This document shows, piece after piece, positions 26,477-34,977 of a stretch of DNA of 64,000 nucleotides (positions are counted from its first letter, which is position 1; each line of letters starts with the position of its first letter). Source of the stretch: Shinella yambaruensis (lineage in GTDB: Bacteria; Pseudomonadota; Alphaproteobacteria; Rhizobiales; Rhizobiaceae); the NCBI RefSeq assembly GCF_022899355.1, contig NZ_JALJCK010000002.1, positions 124,001 through 188,000 of the forward strand, read 5' to 3'. The position numbers and the translations under genes were made by a program. The notes under the pieces are model-generated. The model worked only from the letters and a program-made list of their open reading frames with translations, was not told the origin of the DNA and ran no database searches.

Positions 26477-27283
26477 ATGAGCACGCTGACATTCCGCAAT
26501 GTTTCGCTGCGTTATCCGCCGAGGGCGGGCCGCGCCGGCGCCGATGAAAAACTGGTTCTCGACGGCATCAACCTGCAGGTCGCCTCGCACGAGCTGGTCG
26601 CCGTCATCGGGCGCTCCGGCTCCGGCAAGACGAGCCTGCTCAATCTCGCCGCCGGTTTCCTGGAACCGACCGCCGGCACCATCACCGTGGACGGCGTGCC
26701 CGTCGACGGGCCGAGCGCCGACCGCGCGGTCGTCTTCCAGGACGATGCGCTCTATCCCTGGCTCGACGCCAGGGACAATATCGCCCTTCCCTTCAAGCTG
26801 AAGGGCGTGCCGCTTGCCGAGCGCCGCGCGCGTGCGGAGCAGCTTCTTGCCCGCGTCGGCCTCGCGGATGCCGGCGACCGCCGGATCTGGGAGCTTTCCG
26901 GTGGCATGCGCCAGCGGGTCGGCATTGCGCGGGCGCTGGCCGCCGAACCGCGTTTCCTGTTGCTCGACGAGCCGCTTGGCGCGCTCGACGCCCTCACCCG
27001 CACGCGCATGCAGGAGTTCCTGCTGCGCATCAAGGCGGAAAGCGGGGCGGGCGCGCTGCTCATCACGCACAGCATCGAGGAGGCGCTGCTGCTCGGCACG
27101 CGCATCGTCGTGCTGTCGCCCAATCCGGGCCGCCTGACCGCCGAGATCGAGGCGGGCTTCAATGCCGAAGTGCTGAACGGCGCCTCGGTCGCCGCCGTGA
27201 AGGCCTCGCCGATCTTCAAGCGCATGCATGCCGGCCTGACCGGCCTTATCCACGCCTCCGCGGAAGAGGAGATCGCCGCATGA
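26477..27283 (+). CDS. tauB: Taurine/sulfonate-type ABC transporter ATP-binding protein
   Basis: 268 residues: Walker A GRSGSGKTS, Q-loop VFQDDALYPWL (the LYPWL form is typical of the nitrate/sulfonate/taurine branch), signature LSGGMRQRVGIARAL, Walker B LLLDEPLGALD and ITHSIEEAL. The ATG at 26477 follows GGAGG; the frame from 26384 is longer but lacks coding character. A 192-bp gap separates it from tauA; its stop overlaps the permease start (ATGA). Confidence 0.92.
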   Translation: MSTLTFRNVSLRYPPRAGRAGADEKLVLDGINLQVASHELVAVIGRSGSGKTSLLNLAAGFLEPTAGTITVDGVPVDGPSADRAVVFQDDALYPWLDARDNIALPFKLKGVPLAERRARAEQLLARVGLADAGDRRIWELSGGMRQRVGIARALAAEPRFLLLDEPLGALDALTRTRMQEFLLRIKAESGAGALLITHSIEEALLLGTRIVVLSPNPGRLTAEIEAGFNAEVLNGASVAAVKASPIFKRMHAGLTGLIHASAEEEIAA

Positions 27284-28122
27284 CACTTTCGACCGACATC
27301 GAGACCCTGCCGCAGGTGGCGGAAAAGGGGGAGGCGGAACGCCCGCCGAAAGCGCGGCCGCTGCCGGTCGCCGTCATCTCGGCCATCACCATCGGCGTGA
27401 TCATCCCCGCCTGGGGGCTCGCCTCCGCCTATGCCCTCGTCTCGCCGGTTTTCCTGCCCTCGCCGCGACAGGTCGTGCTCGCCCTCTACAATCTCGTCGT
27501 CACGGGCTTCGTCGATGCGACGCTGGCCGAGCATGTCGGCGCAAGCCTCTATCGCATCTTCGGCGCCCTCATCGCCTCCATCCTCATCGGCATTCCCGCC
27601 GGCATCGCCATCGGCACGAGCCGTCTCGGCCGCGGCATTCTCGATCCGATCGTGGAATTCCTGCGGCCGCTGCCGCCCCTCGCCTACCTGCCGCTCATCA
27701 TCATCTGGGTCGGCATCGGCGAAGCCTCGAAGATCACGGTGATCGCGCTTTCCATGCTGCCCTCGATCATCCTGTCGACCTCCGCCGGCGTGCGGGGAGT
27801 ATCGAAGGACCATGTCAATGCCGCCCGATCGCTCGGGGCGAGCCGTCGGCAGGTGCTGCGCGAGGTGGTGCTGCCGAGCGCCGTGCCGTCGATCCTCACC
27901 GGCGTGCGCATCGCGCTCGGCGCCGGCTGGACGACGCTGGTGGCGGCCGAACTGGTGGCCGCGACGAGCGGCATCGGCTTCATGATCCAGTCGGCGGCGC
28001 AGTTCCTCGTCACCGACATCGTGATCGCCGGCATCGTCGTCATCGCGCTGATCGCCATCCTGCTGGAATATGTCGCCCGGCAGATCGAGCGGCGCCTGGT
28101 GCCCTGGGCGGCGCATCGCTGA
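27280..28122 (+). CDS. tauC: Taurine/sulfonate-type ABC transporter permease
   Basis: 280 residues, about six membrane helices, with the coupling loop NAARSLGASRRQVLREVVLPSAVPSI and FLRPLPPLAYLPLIIIWVGIGE, typical of the SsuC/TauC group. A ~30-residue charged N-terminal tail precedes the first helix. It starts inside the ATPase stop codon and ends the operon; a strong hairpin follows at 28150-28180. Confidence 0.93.
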   Translation: MTLSTDIETLPQVAEKGEAERPPKARPLPVAVISAITIGVIIPAWGLASAYALVSPVFLPSPRQVVLALYNLVVTGFVDATLAEHVGASLYRIFGALIASILIGIPAGIAIGTSRLGRGILDPIVEFLRPLPPLAYLPLIIIWVGIGEASKITVIALSMLPSIILSTSAGVRGVSKDHVNAARSLGASRRQVLREVVLPSAVPSILTGVRIALGAGWTTLVAAELVAATSGIGFMIQSAAQFLVTDIVIAGIVVIALIAILLEYVARQIERRLVPWAAHR

Positions 28123-28149
28123 GGGGGCGGGCGAGGCACGAAATCGAGA

Positions 28150-28180
28150 CGGCCGCCTCTTGACCCGGAAGAGGCGGCCG
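28150..28180. terminator. Hairpin between convergent tauC and metI
   Basis: A perfect 12-bp stem, CGGCCGCCTCTT (28150-28161) and AAGAGGCGGCCG (28169-28180), with a 7-nt loop in the 69-bp gap between convergent genes. It has no long T-run on either side, but position and stem strength suit a bidirectional terminator. Confidence 0.6.
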
Positions 28181-28191
28181 CCAGTTTGTCC

Positions 28192-28848
28192 TCATCCGCG
28201 ATGATCGAGACGGGCTGTCAGGCGGTCGCCCAGCCACTGGATGCCGCAGACGAGCACGATCAGCACGGCGACCACCGCCACCATCACCGAGGTCTCGAAG
28301 CGCTGGTAGCCGTAGCGGATGGCAAGGTCGCCGAGGCCGCCCGCGCCGATGGCGCCGGCCATGGCGGAGGCGCCGATCAGCGTGACGAGCGTGACGGTGA
28401 AGCCCGCGACGATACCGGGCAGCGCTTCGGGGATCAGCACCTCGCGCACGATGGTCCAGCGGTTGCCGCCCATTGCCCGCACCGCCTCGATCAGGCCGCG
28501 ATCGACTTCACGCAGGGAAACCTCGGCGATGCGTGCATAGTAGGGCGTCGCGGCGATGGCGAGCGGCACGATGGCCGCCCAGGTGCCGATCGACGTACCG
28601 ACGATGAAACGCGTGACCGGAATGAGCGCCACCAGCAGGATGATGAAGGGCACGGAACGGAAACCGTTGATGACGGCGCCGAGCACGCGGTTGATCCAGA
28701 GGTTTTCCGCGATGCCGCCGCGCGCGGTGGCGACCAGCGCAAGGCCGAGCGGCAGGCCGAAGACGAGCGAGATGACGCCGGAGGCGGCCGTCATGACGAC
28801 GGTTTCCCACAGCGAGCGGACGAGAAGTTCAAGCATGACCGGCGACAT
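28192..28848 (-). CDS. metI: D/L-methionine ABC transporter permease MetI
   Basis: 218 residues, the normal MetI size, with about five membrane helices, VFGLPLGLALVATARGG and the coupling loop IEAVRAMGGNRWTIVREVLIPEALPGI. The start at 28848 (MSPVMLELL) is chosen because GGAGGT lies 8 bp upstream; it overlaps the metN 3' end by 20 bp. Works with MetN and MetQ to import methionine. Confidence 0.93.
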   Translation of the reverse strand: MSPVMLELLVRSLWETVVMTAASGVISLVFGLPLGLALVATARGGIAENLWINRVLGAVINGFRSVPFIILLVALIPVTRFIVGTSIGTWAAIVPLAIAATPYYARIAEVSLREVDRGLIEAVRAMGGNRWTIVREVLIPEALPGIVAGFTVTLVTLIGASAMAGAIGAGGLGDLAIRYGYQRFETSVMVAVVAVLIVLVCGIQWLGDRLTARLDHRG

Positions 28849-29899
28849 GGCCGAGGACCTCCACCTGCGCGCCGAAGCGCTCTGCCAGGGTTGTGAAACG
28901 CGCGGTGGCCTCGGCCGGCACGGCGATGAAGAAACGGCCGACCGCCTGTTCCTGAATATGGTCGACACCGCCGTGGACCAGCCGGTAGCCATCCGCAAAT
29001 TCGGCGGAAAGCTGCTGGAAGAGCGGGCCGGTGGCCGCGGGGCCGGCAATGTCGACGCCAAGGATGGCCTCGCCTGTTACGTCCGCGACAAGCTTCCGGG
29101 TGATATGGGTGGGCAGCTGCGGGCGAATGCCGCTGAGCAGGCTCTTCGTCGTCTGCGCCTGCGGCGTCGCGAAGACCTGCCAGACCGGCCCCTCCTCGAC
29201 GATGCGGCCGGCATCGAGCACCGTCACGCGGTCGGCGATGGAGCGCACCACCTCCATCTCGTGGGTGATGAGCAGGATGGTGAGGCCGAGCTTGCGGTTG
29301 ATGTCCTTCAGCAGCGTGAGGATGGCGCGGGTCGTTTCCGGGTCGAGGGCAGAGGTCGCCTCGTCGGAAAGCAGCAGCGCCGGGCTGGCGGCGAGCGCCC
29401 GGGCAATGCCGACGCGCTGCTTCTGGCCGCCGGATAGCTCCGACGGATAGGCCTTCGCCTTGCCCTTGAGGCCGACGAGGTCGATGAGTTCGGCCGCGCG
29501 CGCCAGACGCTTCGCCTTCGTCCAGCCCTCGATCTTCAGCGGCAGGGCGACATTCTCCTCGACGGTCTTGGCCGAGAGCAGGTTGAAATGCTGGAAGATC
29601 ATGCCGATGCGGCGGCGCAGCGGCTGCAGCTCGGCCTCGCCAAGGCCGGTGATCTCGCGGCCTTCGATCGCGATGCTGCCGCTGTCCGGCCGTTCGAGGC
29701 CGTTGAGGCAGCGGATGAGCGTCGACTTGCCCGCGCCGCTGCGGCCGATGATGCCGAGGATCTCGCCGCGGCGCACCGTGAGCGAAACGCCGTCCAGCGC
29801 CGCGGTCGCGCCGAAGCGGCGGCGCACGTCGGCAAGGCGGACGACATCGTCTTCCCGCGCGGCGGCCTCGGCCAGCTGTCTTGTCACATGGGTGTTCAT
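28829..29899 (-). CDS. metN: Methionine ABC transporter ATP-binding protein MetN
   Basis: 356 residues: Walker A GRSGAGKST, Q-loop FQHFNLLSAKTV, signature LSGGQKQRVGIARAL, Walker B LLSDEATSALDP and ITHEMEVV, all in the form characteristic of MetN. A C-terminal NIL regulatory domain (about 275-345), which senses methionine and inhibits transport, is present. It precedes metI, overlapping by 20 bp, and follows metQ with 84 bp between, so the transcript order is metQ-metN-metI. Confidence 0.95.
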   Translation of the reverse strand: MNTHVTRQLAEAAAREDDVVRLADVRRRFGATAALDGVSLTVRRGEILGIIGRSGAGKSTLIRCLNGLERPDSGSIAIEGREITGLGEAELQPLRRRIGMIFQHFNLLSAKTVEENVALPLKIEGWTKAKRLARAAELIDLVGLKGKAKAYPSELSGGQKQRVGIARALAASPALLLSDEATSALDPETTRAILTLLKDINRKLGLTILLITHEMEVVRSIADRVTVLDAGRIVEEGPVWQVFATPQAQTTKSLLSGIRPQLPTHITRKLVADVTGEAILGVDIAGPAATGPLFQQLSAEFADGYRLVHGGVDHIQEQAVGRFFIAVPAEATARFTTLAERFGAQVEVLGHVAGHA

Positions 29900-29983
29900 T
29901 TGCGGTTCCCTTCCGGAAACGGCGAGACAGCCCGCGGCGGCCGGAGGCGCATCGCGAGCTGTCTTGCTGGTTGGATGGCGACC

Positions 29984-30832
29984 TTAGTAGGCGCTGATGC
30001 CCGTGCCCTTGTAGACCCGGTCGAACTCCGCCTTCACGACATCGTTCTGGTAGGCTTCGACCAGCGGCTTGACCCAGGGCTCGTCCTTCGATTCCTCGCG
30101 CACGGCGATGAAGTTGCGGTACGGGTTGTCGTCGACCGGCTCCTGCGCGATGCGGTTTTCCGGGGTGAGACCGCTCTTCAGCGCCCAGTCGGTGTTGACG
30201 ATCGCCGCGTCAAGGTCATCGACCGAGCGGCCGACGATGCCGGCATCGAGTTCCTTGATCTCGAGGTTCTTCGGGTTCTCGGCGATGTCGGCGATCGTGG
30301 CGAGGATGCCGGTGCCGTCCTTCAGCTTGATCAGGCCTTCGTTCTGAAGAACGCGCAGCGCCCGGCCCTCGTTGGACGGGTCGTTCGGCACGCCGATGGC
30401 GGCGCCGTCCGGAAGGTCGGCGACCTTGGCGTGCTTCTTGGAATAGAGGCCGATCGGCCAGACGGCCGTGTAGCCGACCGGGACGATCTTGTAGCCGTGC
30501 TGCTGGACCTGGTTTTCCAGATAGGGAAGATGCTGGAAGGCGTTGGCGTCGATCTCGCCGCGGGCAAGCGCCTCGTTCGGCTGGGTATAGTCGTTGAAGA
30601 CGACCGCCTCGATGGTGAGGCCCTTCTTGGCGGCTTCCGCGATCACGACGCGCCAGACATCCTCGTCCTCGCCGGAGATGATGCCGACCTTCAGCTCCTT
30701 CCTGTCCTCGGCAAGGCCGGGTGCGGGAAGCGAGAAGGTGGAGACGGCGGCGGCTGCCACCGCAAGGGCCGCAAGGGCGGCGCGGCGGGTGAAGAGAGTG
30801 CTTGCGAGAAGTTTCTTGTTGGTTTTCGACAT
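29984..30832 (-). CDS. metQ: Methionine ABC transporter substrate-binding protein MetQ
   Basis: 282 residues (NlpA family). A signal peptide with RRAALAALAVAAAAVSTF, cleavage near GLA|E; no lipobox cysteine, so it is probably a soluble periplasmic protein rather than a lipoprotein. Mature hallmarks are KVGIISGEDEDVW, FNDYTQPNEALARGEIDANAFQH and the C-terminal VYKGTGISAY. The start at 30832 (MSKTNKK) is preferred over a longer frame from 30919. First gene of the metQNI transcript. No SAM-II-like riboswitch was recognised in its leader. Confidence 0.92.
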   Translation of the reverse strand: MSKTNKKLLASTLFTRRAALAALAVAAAAVSTFSLPAPGLAEDRKELKVGIISGEDEDVWRVVIAEAAKKGLTIEAVVFNDYTQPNEALARGEIDANAFQHLPYLENQVQQHGYKIVPVGYTAVWPIGLYSKKHAKVADLPDGAAIGVPNDPSNEGRALRVLQNEGLIKLKDGTGILATIADIAENPKNLEIKELDAGIVGRSVDDLDAAIVNTDWALKSGLTPENRIAQEPVDDNPYRNFIAVREESKDEPWVKPLVEAYQNDVVKAEFDRVYKGTGISAY

Positions 30833-31033
30833 GCTGGCCTGCTTTCGCGATTGGGAGGATCGGCTGCGAAACATCGCTGTTTCTGCCCGTAAAATCGCAA
30901 ATGCCGCTTTTGTGGACAACGAATGGCGGTTTGTTGGGCAGGCGGAAACGGAAATTTTCGCTCCGGGAAATCGAGGCGAGGCGGAAAATATTTTCTACTG
31001 AAATTGTGAACTATGCCGGATGCCCAACGCAGC

Positions 31034-31849
31034 CTAGAAGGTCGGCGGCGTGTTGATCCAGATCAGCACGGTTTCGCCGTCGTGGCGGTTGCGCCAGGCG
31101 TGGCGGCGGCAGCTTTCGAAATAGAGGCTGTCGCCCGGGCCGAGATCGTGGAATTCGTGGCCGTCGAGGACCATTTCGATGCGGCCGGAGAGGACGTGGA
31201 CGAATTCCTCGCCCTCATGCTTGTAGGCTCCGTCGGAGGAGGCGCCGGGCGCGAGCACGAAGCGGTGGCAGTCCATCATGTTGCGCCCGTCGGCCAGCAC
31301 CTGGATGGTGACGCCGGGAGAGGTCTCGGGCCAGAACTTCCACTCCCCTGCCCGCACGACCGAACGGTTTTCCTGTTCCTCCTCGCCGGAAAGCTTCGAG
31401 ACGGTCGTGCCGTAATAATCGGCAAGGTCGTGCAGCACGCGAAAGGTCACGCCCTGCGAGGTGCGCTCGAAGGTGGAGAGCACCGACGTCGCGACGCCGA
31501 TATCGCCCGCCACCTGGTCGAGCGTCTTGCCGGCGGCATGGCGCAGGCTCCGCAGCTTGCGCCCGACGCCCTGGTGCGCCTCGCCCTCGGAGGACGGAGT
31601 ATCGTTGGCGGGTTCCTCCGCCTCGAGCGCCTCGCGGATGGCGGCCGGGTTGAGGCCGCGCTCGGTCCTGTACCAGGCGATGCGCTTCAGCCGCGCGACG
31701 TCGTCGGCGCTGTACTGGCGATGGCCGGTTTCGGAGCGCCCCGGAACGACGAGGCCCTGCGTTTCCCAAAGCCTGAGCGTTGAGGCCGAAACGCCGGCGA
31801 GCCGCGCGGCCTCCGCCACCTTGTAGTGCACCGGTTCTTGCGAACCCAT
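31034..31849 (-). CDS. Three-domain regulator: MerR HTH + XRE HTH + cupin
   Basis: 271 residues. Domain 1 (~8-75) is a MerR-type winged helix (YKVAEAARLAGVSASTLRLW, GHRQYSADDVARLKRI). Domain 2 (~97-152) is an XRE/HipB helix-turn-helix (KLRSLRHAAGKTLDQVAGDIG, STFERTSQGV). Domain 3 (~185-270) is a cupin (YKHEGEEFVHVLSGRIEMVLDG, GDSLYFESCRRHAWRN). XRE-cupin regulators are common; an added MerR DNA-binding domain is less so. It is divergent from gabT with a 238-bp gap holding a duplicated palindrome (31952-32003), so control of gabTD by a small ligand bound to the cupin is likely. Start at 31849. Confidence 0.88.
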   Translation of the reverse strand: MGSQEPVHYKVAEAARLAGVSASTLRLWETQGLVVPGRSETGHRQYSADDVARLKRIAWYRTERGLNPAAIREALEAEEPANDTPSSEGEAHQGVGRKLRSLRHAAGKTLDQVAGDIGVATSVLSTFERTSQGVTFRVLHDLADYYGTTVSKLSGEEEQENRSVVRAGEWKFWPETSPGVTIQVLADGRNMMDCHRFVLAPGASSDGAYKHEGEEFVHVLSGRIEMVLDGHEFHDLGPGDSLYFESCRRHAWRNRHDGETVLIWINTPPTF

Positions 31850-31951
31850 CGCGCCAATCCCTGATTCTGTGTAGTGTTCTCTATAGCATTCCGGCGGCGG
31901 TGGCCGGCCCGAAAAACCGTCGCGTCGCCGCCGTAAAATGCCCGTTGCATT

Positions 31952-32003
31952 CTTGCAGAAAAAATGTAGGAATTCCACTTGAGACTTGCAGAAAAAATGC
32001 AAG
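31952..32003. promoter_or_regulatory. Tandem palindromic operator between the MerR-XRE-cupin gene and gabT
   Basis: CTTGCA-GAAAAAA-TGCAAG (31985-32003) is a perfect 6-7-6 palindrome; an imperfect copy, CTTGCA-GAAAAAA-TGTAGG, lies at 31952-31970, 33 bp away centre to centre (about three helical turns). A further ATGC-N4-GCAT is at 31939-31950. The array is 85 bp from the gabT start and 103 bp from the regulator start. Confidence 0.7.
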
Positions 32004-32087
32004 TTAATGCGGTTCCGGCAAAAGTGCGAGCGTCCGGAACTGCGTGAAAGCTCCATTATCAGAAGCCTCCAGATTCAGGATAGCGCC

Positions 32088-33365
32088 ATGACCGCAACGC
32101 CCCTCACAGACCGCAAGAACGCCGCCATCTCGCGCGGCGTCGGCATGACCACGCAGATCTACGCCGACCGTGCGGAGAATGCGGAGATCTGGGACAAGGA
32201 AGGCAATCGCTATATCGACTTTGCCGCCGGCATCGCCGTCGTCAACACCGGCCACCGCCATCCGCGCGTCATCGAGGCCGTCAAGAACCAGCTCGACCGT
32301 TTCACCCACACCTGCCACCAGGTCGTGCCCTACGAGAACTATGTCGAGCTCGCCGAGCGCCTGAACGCCATCACCCCCGGCAACTTCGCCAAGAAGACGA
32401 TCTTCGTCACGACCGGCGCGGAAGCCGTCGAGAACGCCGTGAAGATCGCCCGCGCCGCCACCGGCCGGCAGGCCGTCATCGCCTTTTCCGGCGGCTTCCA
32501 CGGCCGCACCTTCATGGGCATGGCCCTGACCGGCAAGGTCGTGCCCTACAAGGTCGGCTTCGGCTCCATGCCGGGCGACGTCTTCCATGCGCCCTTCCCG
32601 GTCGAGATGCACGGCACGACCGTCGAGCAGTCGCTCGGCGTGCTGAAGAAGCTCTTTGCCGCCGATGTCGATCCGAACCGCGTCGCGGCGATCATCGTCG
32701 AGCCGGTGCAGGGCGAAGGCGGCTTCTATCCGGTTCCCGTCAATTTCATGAAGGCGCTGCGCGAGATCTGCGACCAGCACGGCATCCTGCTCATCGCCGA
32801 TGAGGTGCAGACCGGCTTTGCCCGCACCGGCAAGCTGTTCGCCATGGAGCACTACGGCATCGCGGCCGACATCATGACCATGGCCAAGGGTCTAGGCGGC
32901 GGCTTCCCGATCGCGGCCGTCACCGGCCGCGCGGAGATCATGGACGCGCCCGGCCCGGGCGGCCTCGGCGGCACCTATGCCGGCAGCCCGATCGGCGTTG
33001 CGGCGGCCCATGCCGTTCTCGACGTCATCAAGGACGAGGACCTCTGCAACCGTGCCGAAAACCTCGGCGCCCGCCTCAAGCAGCGCCTCGCCTCGCTGCA
33101 GGACAAGGTTCCCGAGATCGTCGACATCCGCGGCCCGGGCTTCATGAACGCCGTCGAGTTCAACGACGTTTCGACGAAGCAGCCGAGCGCCGAGTTTGCC
33201 AACAAGGTACGCCTGAAGGCCCTCGAAAAGGGGCTGATCCTCTTGACCTGCGGCGTGCACGGCAATGTCATCCGCTTCCTCGCGCCGATCACCATCCAGG
33301 ACGAGGTGTTCGCCGAAGCGCTCGACATTCTCGAAAGCGCGATGATCGAAGCCCGCGCCGCCTGA
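32088..33365 (+). CDS. gabT: 4-aminobutyrate aminotransferase GabT
   Basis: 425 residues, class III PLP aminotransferase. The cofactor lysine is in MAKGLGGG (about K267) after LLIADEVQTGFARTG; AFSGGFHGRT and FVTTGAEAVENAVKIAR are also present. It transfers the amino group of GABA to 2-oxoglutarate, giving succinate semialdehyde. ATG at 32088 follows AGGA; a longer frame from 31986 would cross the operator. The next gene is gabD, so the pair forms a GABA-to-succinate path. Confidence 0.95.
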   Translation: MTATPLTDRKNAAISRGVGMTTQIYADRAENAEIWDKEGNRYIDFAAGIAVVNTGHRHPRVIEAVKNQLDRFTHTCHQVVPYENYVELAERLNAITPGNFAKKTIFVTTGAEAVENAVKIARAATGRQAVIAFSGGFHGRTFMGMALTGKVVPYKVGFGSMPGDVFHAPFPVEMHGTTVEQSLGVLKKLFAADVDPNRVAAIIVEPVQGEGGFYPVPVNFMKALREICDQHGILLIADEVQTGFARTGKLFAMEHYGIAADIMTMAKGLGGGFPIAAVTGRAEIMDAPGPGGLGGTYAGSPIGVAAAHAVLDVIKDEDLCNRAENLGARLKQRLASLQDKVPEIVDIRGPGFMNAVEFNDVSTKQPSAEFANKVRLKALEKGLILLTCGVHGNVIRFLAPITIQDEVFAEALDILESAMIEARAA

Positions 33366-33405
33366 CCGGCGTCGCGCAACACCGATACACATCCTCCCAA
33401 GGCGA

Positions 33406-33428
33406 CACCCGGAGCTCAGCTCCGGGTG
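33406..33428. repeat. Perfect hairpin between gabT and gabD
   Basis: CACCCGGAGCT (33406-33416), one base, then AGCTCCGGGTG (33418-33428): an 11-bp inverted repeat in the 95-bp gap. No T-run follows. It could stabilise the gabT message or attenuate read-through into gabD. Confidence 0.65.
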
Positions 33429-33460
33429 AACGGCCTTTCATGTCCGAAAGGAAGGACACC

Positions 33461-34942
33461 ATGGCTTTTTACGATGCTCTCACCCGGCACCTGAAGTCGA
33501 CCGAATTCCTGCGTGATGCCGGCTATGTCAACGGCAACTGGATCGGCGGCAACGGCGCCGCGACCTTCGACGTCTTCAACCCGGCCACCGGCGAGAAACT
33601 GGCGACGCTGCCGGAAATGGGCGCCGGCGAAACGGCCGCGGCCATCGACGCCGCCCATGCGGCGCAGCAGGCCTGGGCCGCCCGCCCGGCCAAGGACCGC
33701 AGCACCCTCCTGCGCAAGTGGAACGACCTGATCGTCGCGAACGCGGACGAGCTGGCCGCGATCCTCACCGCCGAAATGGGTAAGCCGCTGCGGGAAGCCA
33801 AGGGCGAAATCCTCTACGCCGCCTCCTATGTCGAATGGTATGCGGAAGAGGCCAAGCGCATCAACGGCGAGACGATCCCCGCCCCGTCGGTCGACAAGCG
33901 CATGCTGGTCATCAAGCAGCCGGTCGGCGTCGTCGGCACGATCACGCCGTGGAACTTCCCGGCCGCGATGATCGCCCGCAAGGTGGCGCCGGCGCTCGCC
34001 GTCGGCTGCACGGTGGTCTCCAAGCCGGCCGAGCAGACGCCGCTTTCGGCCATCGCCCTTGCCGTGCTCGCCGAAAAGGCCGGCCTTCCGGCGGGCGTCT
34101 TCAACGTCATCCTCGGCACGGACGGCCCGGCGATCGGCAAGGAGCTCTGCTACAATCCGAAGGTCCGGAAAATCTCCTTCACGGGCTCGACGGAGGTCGG
34201 CCGCATCCTGATGCGCCAGTGCTCCGACCAGATCAAGAAGGTGAGCCTGGAACTCGGCGGCAATGCGCCCTTCATCGTCTTCGACGACGCGAATATCGAC
34301 GCGGCCGTGGAAGGGGCCATGGCCTCGAAATATCGCAATGCCGGCCAGACCTGCGTGTGCGCCAACCGTCTCTACGTGCAGTCGAACGTTTATGACGTCT
34401 TTGCCGAGAAGCTGGCGAAGAAGGTCGCCGAGCTTTCGGTCGGCGACGGCTTCGACAAGGGCACGACCATCGGCCCGCTGATCGAGGAAGCCGCGATCGA
34501 CAAGGTCGAGGCGCACATCACCGACGCCGTCTCCAAGGGCGCCTCGGTGGTGGCCGGCGGCAAGCGCGTCGAGGGCAAGGGCACATTCTTCCAGCCGACC
34601 GTGTTGAAGAACGTCGCCCGCGGCATGACGGTCGCCCGCGAGGAGACCTTCGGTCCAGTCGCCCCGCTCTTCCGCTTCGATACCGTCGAGGACGTGATCG
34701 AGCAGGCGAACGACACCGAATTCGGCCTTGCCGCCTACTTCTTCGCCGGTGACCTCAAGAAGGTCTGGAAGGTGGCGGAAGCGCTGGAATACGGCATGGT
34801 CGGCGTCAATACCGGCCTCATCTCCTCCGAGGCCGCGCCCTTCGGCGGCATCAAGCAGTCCGGTCTCGGCCGCGAGGGCTCCGCCCATGGCGCCGACGAT
34901 TATCTCGAACTGAAATATGTCTGCATGGGCGACGTCGCCTGA
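33461..34942 (+). CDS. gabD: Succinate-semialdehyde dehydrogenase GabD
   Basis: 493 residues, ALDH superfamily. Seen are TPWNFPAAM, LELGGNAPF, and GQTCVCANR with catalytic C298 and a second cysteine C300; this CxC form is the redox-switch pair known in SSADH. It oxidises succinate semialdehyde to succinate using NAD(P)+. ATG 33461 is chosen over 33440 because of the AGGAAGG ribosome site. It follows gabT on the same strand. Confidence 0.95.
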   Translation: MAFYDALTRHLKSTEFLRDAGYVNGNWIGGNGAATFDVFNPATGEKLATLPEMGAGETAAAIDAAHAAQQAWAARPAKDRSTLLRKWNDLIVANADELAAILTAEMGKPLREAKGEILYAASYVEWYAEEAKRINGETIPAPSVDKRMLVIKQPVGVVGTITPWNFPAAMIARKVAPALAVGCTVVSKPAEQTPLSAIALAVLAEKAGLPAGVFNVILGTDGPAIGKELCYNPKVRKISFTGSTEVGRILMRQCSDQIKKVSLELGGNAPFIVFDDANIDAAVEGAMASKYRNAGQTCVCANRLYVQSNVYDVFAEKLAKKVAELSVGDGFDKGTTIGPLIEEAAIDKVEAHITDAVSKGASVVAGGKRVEGKGTFFQPTVLKNVARGMTVAREETFGPVAPLFRFDTVEDVIEQANDTEFGLAAYFFAGDLKKVWKVAEALEYGMVGVNTGLISSEAAPFGGIKQSGLGREGSAHGADDYLELKYVCMGDVA

Positions 34943-34977
34943 TGACACGGGATCGCCGCGCTCTGGCGGGGCGGTCC

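Noticed and set aside
30833-31033. Possible SAM-II riboswitch upstream of metQ
   Set aside because: The leader was read on the minus strand for the SAM-II pattern used by rhizobial methionine genes; no matching stem or conserved core was seen.
31986-32087. N-terminal extension of GabT in frame from 31986
   Set aside because: It would translate through the palindromic operator and lacks similarity to GabT starts; the ATG at 32088 has AGGA upstream.
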